A DNA stretch of 10,178 nt from Bacteroidota bacterium (GTDB taxonomy: Bacteria; Bacteroidota; Bacteroidia; Chitinophagales; Chitinophagaceae): contig JAEWBT010000100.1 of assembly GCA_023391015.1 (NCBI GenBank), forward strand, positions 1 to 10,178, given 5' to 3'. This document shows positions 6,763-10,178 of the stretch, piece after piece; the stretch's first letter is position 1, and the number at the start of each line of letters is the position of its first letter. The translations under genes and the position numbers were made by a program. The notes under the pieces were generated by a model that saw nothing but the letters and a program-made list of their open reading frames with translations, was not told the origin of the DNA and did no database searches.

Positions 6763-7548
6763 ATGAATCCGGAAATTTTTACGCTGGCGTCGCTCATTTC
6801 GCTGTTCACGCTGGCCTTGCTGGAAGTCATCCTCGGCATCGACAACGTCATTTTCGTGTCCATCATCATGCAGCGGATGGAGACCGACAAGCAAAAGCGC
6901 GCGCGGCTTATCTGGATGGTGGTAGGCATCATCACCCGCTCCATCATGCTTGCCGGACTGGGCTGGCTGCTCACCCAAAAAGGCAAGATTTTATTTACCC
7001 TTCCCTACATTGATAAAGGCTTTGACCTGGCAAGCCTGGTGATGATTGGCGGCGGATTGTTCCTGCTTATCAAAACAGTCCGGGAAATCCACCACAAGGT
7101 AGAAGGCGAGGAAGATCACACGGCGGAAGGCGGCAAAAAGCTGTCGTTCCGGAACGGCATCGCCCAGATTATTCTGGTGGATATGGTGTTTTCATTTGAC
7201 TCGGTGATTACCGCTTCGGGCGTGGCCAAACACCTGGAAATCATGATTGCCGCCGTGGTGATTGCAATGGTGGTGATGTTTCTTTTCGCGCCCACCATTG
7301 CGAAGTTCATTGACCGTCACCCCACGATTAAGATGCTGGCCTTGTCGTTTTTGGTGATGATTGGACTCATCCTGATTGTGGAAGGCTGGGCCGGCGAAGC
7401 GGCGCACAACCTGCACCTGAAAAACTACGTGTACTTTGCAATGGCGTTTTCGTTTCTGGTGGAATTGCTCAATATGCGGATGCGCCGGAAATCGTTACCC
7501 CAGTCTATCGTAGAGAAGATTGAGGCCAATGAGAAAACGCCTTTGTAA
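6763..7548 (+). CDS. TerC-family integral membrane protein
   Basis: This 261-residue polytopic protein matches the TerC/YgdQ type, a group linked to export of metal ions such as manganese and to tellurium resistance in some members. Family acidic motifs inside membrane segments are present: LLEVILGIDNVIF (19-31, with Glu21 and Asp27) and LVDMVFSFDSVITA (138-151, with Asp140 and Asp146), plus IVEGW near 206 and FLVELLN near 231. I count about seven hydrophobic segments, with a hydrophilic loop at about 110-128 (HHKVEGEEDHTAEGG) rich in His and acidic residues that could touch metal. The ATG at 6763 places the LGIDN motif at the distance from the N terminus usual for the family. The substrate cannot be told from this sequence. 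No tellurite-resistance partners are nearby, so a housekeeping metal role is more likely. Confidence 0.9.
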   Translation: MNPEIFTLASLISLFTLALLEVILGIDNVIFVSIIMQRMETDKQKRARLIWMVVGIITRSIMLAGLGWLLTQKGKILFTLPYIDKGFDLASLVMIGGGLFLLIKTVREIHHKVEGEEDHTAEGGKKLSFRNGIAQIILVDMVFSFDSVITASGVAKHLEIMIAAVVIAMVVMFLFAPTIAKFIDRHPTIKMLALSFLVMIGLILIVEGWAGEAAHNLHLKNYVYFAMAFSFLVELLNMRMRRKSLPQSIVEKIEANEKTPL

Positions 7549-7574
7549 GCGCCGGAATTTCCCCAAATTTGCCT

Positions 7575-8585
7575 GTGCCTAAAATCTATTTCATGCTGCT
7601 GGCGGGCCTGCTGCTGACGGCCTGCCATTCCTACAAACCGGAAGATCACCCCGACCTGAAGGTGCGGGAATACAACCTGCCGCAAACCAAAGACCTGACG
7701 GCCAAAATCGTGCGCGACACCACGCGGGCCGAACTGTATTACCAACGGGGCAATGCCCTGCGGATGCTGCATCTGGATTCGCTGGCCGCTGCCGACTACA
7801 TCCACGCCGTACGGCTGGACACCAACAAAGCCGAATACCTTTCTGCTATTGGCGATTTGCTCTTTGAAGCCCGCGACCTGGAAGGATCCCGCGAGTGGCT
7901 GCGCAAGGCTTTGCTGAAAAACCCGAAAGACCCGCGCGCCCGCCTGAATCTTGCCAAAGGCGACCTGATCAATAAAGATTACAAGTCGGCTTTTGAGCAA
8001 ATCAACACCGTGCTGCGTGCCAACCCGTATGAGACCGATGCATACTTTTTGAAAGGCATGGTGTATAAAGATTTGAAAGACACCGCCAAAGCGATTTCCT
8101 CTTTCCAGACAGCCTTACAGGTGCAGCCCGATTATAAGGAAGCGCATATGCAGTTGGGTGCGATTGCCCGCGACCGCGGCGACTCCACGGCATTGCAATA
8201 TTTCCGGAACGCCTACCTCGCCGACACCAGCGACCTGTTTCCCATCTACACCCGCGGCCAATATTTTCAGGAGAAAAACGACTGGAAACGTGCAAAAGAA
8301 GAATATCTTTTTGCCCTCGCGCACGCCCCGGAGTACGCCGACGCCGCTTTCGCAATGGGTTACGTGTATCTTCAGCAAGACAGCGTGGAAAAGGCGTTGC
8401 CGTATTTCCGGAAAGCCGCTCAGTTGGACCCCCGGAACCCGAATGCGCCCTTCAACGCGGGCATTTGCGAAGAATATCTTGGTAATCCTGCCGCTGCCAA
8501 GACCCAATACGAAGCGGCCCTCAAAATCGCCCCCGATTACGCAGCCGCCCAGGAAGCGCTTGCCCGCGTAAATCATGGGTCATAA
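7575..8585 (+). CDS. TPR-repeat lipoprotein
   Basis: The protein of about 336 residues starts with a lipoprotein signal: a short n-region with Lys3, a hydrophobic run from about 6 to 14 and the lipobox LLTAC with Cys17, so it should be lipid-anchored facing the periplasm or outer membrane. The rest is an array of about eight tetratricopeptide repeats at roughly 52-83, 86-119, 120-153, 154-187, 188-220, 221-254, 255-288 and 289-322, most ending in the typical A-L-x-x-x-P pattern. TPR arrays bind partner proteins; no catalytic domain is present and no partner can be named. I chose the GTG at 7575, just after CAAATTTG, which resembles a -7 box; a TTG at 7569 is an alternative. The last three codons (His-Gly-Ser) and the stop already lie in a heptamer repeat array. 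Confidence 0.85.
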   Translation: MPKIYFMLLAGLLLTACHSYKPEDHPDLKVREYNLPQTKDLTAKIVRDTTRAELYYQRGNALRMLHLDSLAAADYIHAVRLDTNKAEYLSAIGDLLFEARDLEGSREWLRKALLKNPKDPRARLNLAKGDLINKDYKSAFEQINTVLRANPYETDAYFLKGMVYKDLKDTAKAISSFQTALQVQPDYKEAHMQLGAIARDRGDSTALQYFRNAYLADTSDLFPIYTRGQYFQEKNDWKRAKEEYLFALAHAPEYADAAFAMGYVYLQQDSVEKALPYFRKAAQLDPRNPNAPFNAGICEEYLGNPAAAKTQYEAALKIAPDYAAAQEALARVNHGS

Positions 8586-8664
8586 GTCATGGGTCATAAG
8601 TCATAATTTATGAGCCACTATTCACTATCAACTATCAACTATCCACTATCCACTATCCACTATA
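8573..8664. repeat. Heptamer tandem repeat array between the TPR gene and rpe
   Basis: Two 7-bp-period blocks are joined by one extra base (C, 8615). Block A (8573-8614) has six units: TCATGGG, TCATAAG, TCATGGG, TCATAAG, TCATAAT and TTATGAG. Block B (8616-8664) has seven units of the form (C/A)ACTAT(C/T/A): two CACTAT units ending T then C, two AACTATC, then CACTATC twice and CACTATA. The array begins inside the TPR coding sequence and ends three bases before the rpe ATG. Such heptameric arrays recall the short tandemly repeated repetitive sequences of cyanobacteria. Slippage could change the end of the TPR protein or the leader of rpe. Confidence 0.9.
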
Positions 8665-8667
8665 AAG

Positions 8668-9315
8668 ATGTTTATCGCTCCTTCTCTCCTTTCCGCCGAT
8701 TTTGCCCGCCTGCACGAGGCGATGGATATGATTAACGCCAGCGAGGCCGACTATTTTCACCTCGATGTGATGGACGGCCGGTTTGTGCCTAACATCACTT
8801 TTGGGATGCCGGTGATTAAAGCGTTGAAAAAGCACGCGAAAAAGCCGTTTGATGTGCATCTGATGATCTTGGAGCCGGAAAAATACATCGATGCGTTTGC
8901 CGATGCCGGTGCTGATATCCTGACCATTCATCAGGAAGTGAGCCCGCACCTACACCGCAGTCTGCAAAGCATTAAAGCCGCCGGGATGCAGGCGGGCGTT
9001 TCGCTCAACCCCAGCACGCCGGTAAGCACGCTGGAGGACCTGATTGAGGACATTGACCTGGTCTTGATTATGAGCGTGAACCCGGGCTTTGGCGGACAGA
9101 AATTCATCCCGCGCACCTACGAGAAAATCCGGGCGCTGAAGCAGCTGATTACCGAGCGCGGTGCGAAAACAATGATAGAAATCGACGGCGGCGTCACGCT
9201 GGAAAATGCACCGCTGCTGGCCGAAGCCGGTGCCGATATCCTGGTGGCAGGCAACACGGTATTTTCCGCACCCGACCCAGCGAAGATGATTGCCGATTTG
9301 AAAGCGGTGAAGTAG
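8668..9315 (+). CDS. rpe: Ribulose-phosphate 3-epimerase
   Basis: This 215-residue TIM-barrel enzyme interconverts ribulose 5-phosphate and xylulose 5-phosphate in the cytoplasmic pentose phosphate pathway. Metal and catalytic residues are in place: APSLLSADF (4-12), HLDVMDGRFVPNITFG (31-46) with His31 and Asp33, DVHLMI (62-67) with His64, SVNPGFGGQKF (136-146) for the phosphate loop, and IDGGV (172-176) with Asp173, the second catalytic aspartate. GNTVFS (195-200) closes the phosphate site. The length is normal. The ATG follows the heptamer array by three bases with no Shine-Dalgarno sequence, so its leader RNA, if any, consists of repeat DNA. Confidence 0.97.
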   Translation: MFIAPSLLSADFARLHEAMDMINASEADYFHLDVMDGRFVPNITFGMPVIKALKKHAKKPFDVHLMILEPEKYIDAFADAGADILTIHQEVSPHLHRSLQSIKAAGMQAGVSLNPSTPVSTLEDLIEDIDLVLIMSVNPGFGGQKFIPRTYEKIRALKQLITERGAKTMIEIDGGVTLENAPLLAEAGADILVAGNTVFSAPDPAKMIADLKAVK

Positions 9316-9363
9316 GATGATGGCTTTCCGGAAATTTCGCTTCTAAAAACCCATTCTTTCTGC

Positions 9364-10178
9364 ATGCGCCTGCTTTGCTGCCTTTTTGTGCTGTTGCTGT
9401 TCCAAACCCAATACGGCCGGAGCCAGACGCAGTTGAAGCCCCGGGTTTCCAAAACCCTGATGCTTCAGAAAGGAAAAGCCCTTTCCTTCCACCTCGCGCT
9501 GGATTCCGGAAAAACCTACCGCATCCACTGCGAGCAGAAAGGCATCGATGTAGAGCTGGTTCTTTTAAACGGGAACGGCGATACGGTTGGCTATCGGGAT
9601 TCACCCAATGGTCTGTATGGCGGCGAAACGCTTTTCTTTACGCCGGAAATTTCCGGAAATTATGGGCTTCACGTGGCTCCGCTGCTGCAAGCTACCAACA
9701 CCGCTTCCGGAAAAGCAACGCTTCAGTGGGGTGAAAAGCCGCCCCTTCCTGCGCCGGAAAAGCTTAACCGGATGCTTTCTGCAGCGCAAATGCAGCAGGA
9801 CTTGGCCGCATTCCGGGCCATCCGCGAAAAAGCCAATTCCGGATTCTACCGCTACCGTTCACCTGCTTCGATAGACAGTATCTACAACTGGGCACAGTCG
9901 CAATGCCGCCAGCCGGCCCGTCTCACCGATTTTTATAAAACCCTGCTCGTCCTTACCGATTTTGAAGGCAGCAACCACAACAGCACCGACCTGCCGGAAG
10001 ACCTCACCGCCTACCTGCCCGAAGGCGCGTATCACGTTCCTTTTTATGGCAAACTGGTAGCGGGCCATTTGGTGGTAAATACGGATAGCATGGAAATTCC
10101 GGTCGGGTCGCGTGTCTGGCGCATCAATGGGCGCGATGAGGTGCAGCTACGCCGCGATTTTTCTAAATACTACACCAC
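9364..10178 (+). CDS. Secreted S41-type peptidase, N-terminal part (runs off the window)
   Basis: The frame from the ATG at 9364-9366 is open to the right edge, giving 271 residues; the C-terminal part is missing. Residues 1-21 form a signal peptide (hydrophobic CLFVLLLF, probable cut after GRSQ). Residues about 35-125 are beta-rich with a central GNGDTVGYRDSPNG turn and FFTPEISGNYGLHV, resembling a pre-peptidase C-terminal (PPC)-like beta-sandwich. From about 138 the sequence (AAFRAIREKANSGFYRYRS, then TDFYKTLLVLTDFEGSNHN) looks like the helical N-terminal region of Bacteroidota S41 (C-terminal processing) peptidases, and GSRVWRINGRDEV (248-260) resembles the start of a PDZ domain. The catalytic Ser/Lys region would be beyond the window, so activity cannot be judged. 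Four TTCCGGAA-type palindromes lie in or just before it. Confidence 0.7.
   Translation, partial: MRLLCCLFVLLLFQTQYGRSQTQLKPRVSKTLMLQKGKALSFHLALDSGKTYRIHCEQKGIDVELVLLNGNGDTVGYRDSPNGLYGGETLFFTPEISGNYGLHVAPLLQATNTASGKATLQWGEKPPLPAPEKLNRMLSAAQMQQDLAAFRAIREKANSGFYRYRSPASIDSIYNWAQSQCRQPARLTDFYKTLLVLTDFEGSNHNSTDLPEDLTAYLPEGAYHVPFYGKLVAGHLVVNTDSMEIPVGSRVWRINGRDEVQLRRDFSKYYT
9643..9656. repeat. 14-bp perfect palindrome inside the S41-type gene
   Basis: CCGGAAATTTCCGG is a perfect palindrome made of two overlapping half-families of the TTTCCGGAAA motif. It is coding sequence (Pro-Glu-Ile-Ser-Gly), so it is probably a member of the dispersed family and not a local regulatory site. Confidence 0.7.

Larger units (their letters stand above)
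1172..9712. repeat. Dispersed palindrome family TTTCCGGAAA / TTCCGGAA
   Basis: By eye I count 19 copies of TTCCGGAA, with octamers starting at 1173, 1454, 2359, 2506, 3270, 3748, 3833, 4193, 4847, 5543, 6510, 6672, 7147, 8202, 8406, 9326, 9504, 9651 and 9705. Eleven of them extend to TTTCCGGAAA (those at 1173, 2359, 2506, 3270, 4847, 5543, 6510, 6672, 8406, 9326 and 9651). For even base composition about 0.16 octamers would be expected in this length. Copies occur in genes on both strands and in three intergenic gaps; none lies in the first 1.17 kb. Confidence 0.9.

Noticed and set aside
8573..8664. CRISPR-like array
   Set aside because: Units are only 7 bp and follow one another without spacers, so this is a simple tandem repeat.
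9317..9346. Nine-codon mini-ORF ahead of the S41-type gene
   Set aside because: It is short enough to occur by chance, has no ribosome site or regulatory codons, and spans a copy of the dispersed palindrome.

Overview
The window comes from a chromosome of the phylum Bacteroidota, probably a pigmented environmental member near the Chitinophagales/Cytophagales. The evidence is a Bacteroidota-style carotenoid operon with a fused CrtYc/CrtYd-type lycopene cyclase, starts without Shine-Dalgarno sequences, TAnnTTTG-type -7 boxes just ahead of start codons, and an S41 peptidase of the layout common in this phylum. The genus cannot be read from the sequence alone.

Layout. (1) Positions 1-464 (+) hold the 3' end of a probable outer-membrane beta-barrel gene. 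(2) Positions 570-5369 (-) hold a compact carotenoid operon, transcribed in the order marR, crtI, crtB, crtZ, crtY, idi. Most junctions overlap by 4 bp (ATGA); crtI/crtB overlap by 17 bp, and crtB and crtZ are separated by 95 bp. Idi balances IPP and DMAPP, CrtB makes phytoene, CrtI desaturates it to lycopene, CrtY cyclises this to beta-carotene and CrtZ hydroxylates the rings, so the predicted end product is zeaxanthin. No GGPP synthase or ketolase lies in the window. The MarR protein is the likely local regulator. (3) A divergent intergenic region (5370-5661) carries two REP-like hairpin elements placed exactly 100 bp apart. (4) A rightward run follows: pyrD (pyrimidine synthesis), a TerC-family membrane protein, a TPR lipoprotein, rpe (pentose phosphate epimerase), and the 5' part of a secreted S41-type peptidase that leaves the window. 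These look like housekeeping genes that share no single pathway.

The most striking non-gene signal is the palindrome TTCCGGAA, found 19 times (11 of them as TTTCCGGAAA) in about 10 kb. It lies in genes on both strands, in all three codon phases, and in intergenic DNA. It resembles the highly iterated palindromes (HIP1) of cyanobacteria. A second signal is DNA with a 7-bp period: a clear array between the TPR gene and rpe (8573-8664) and a degenerate one after pyrD (6684-6714).
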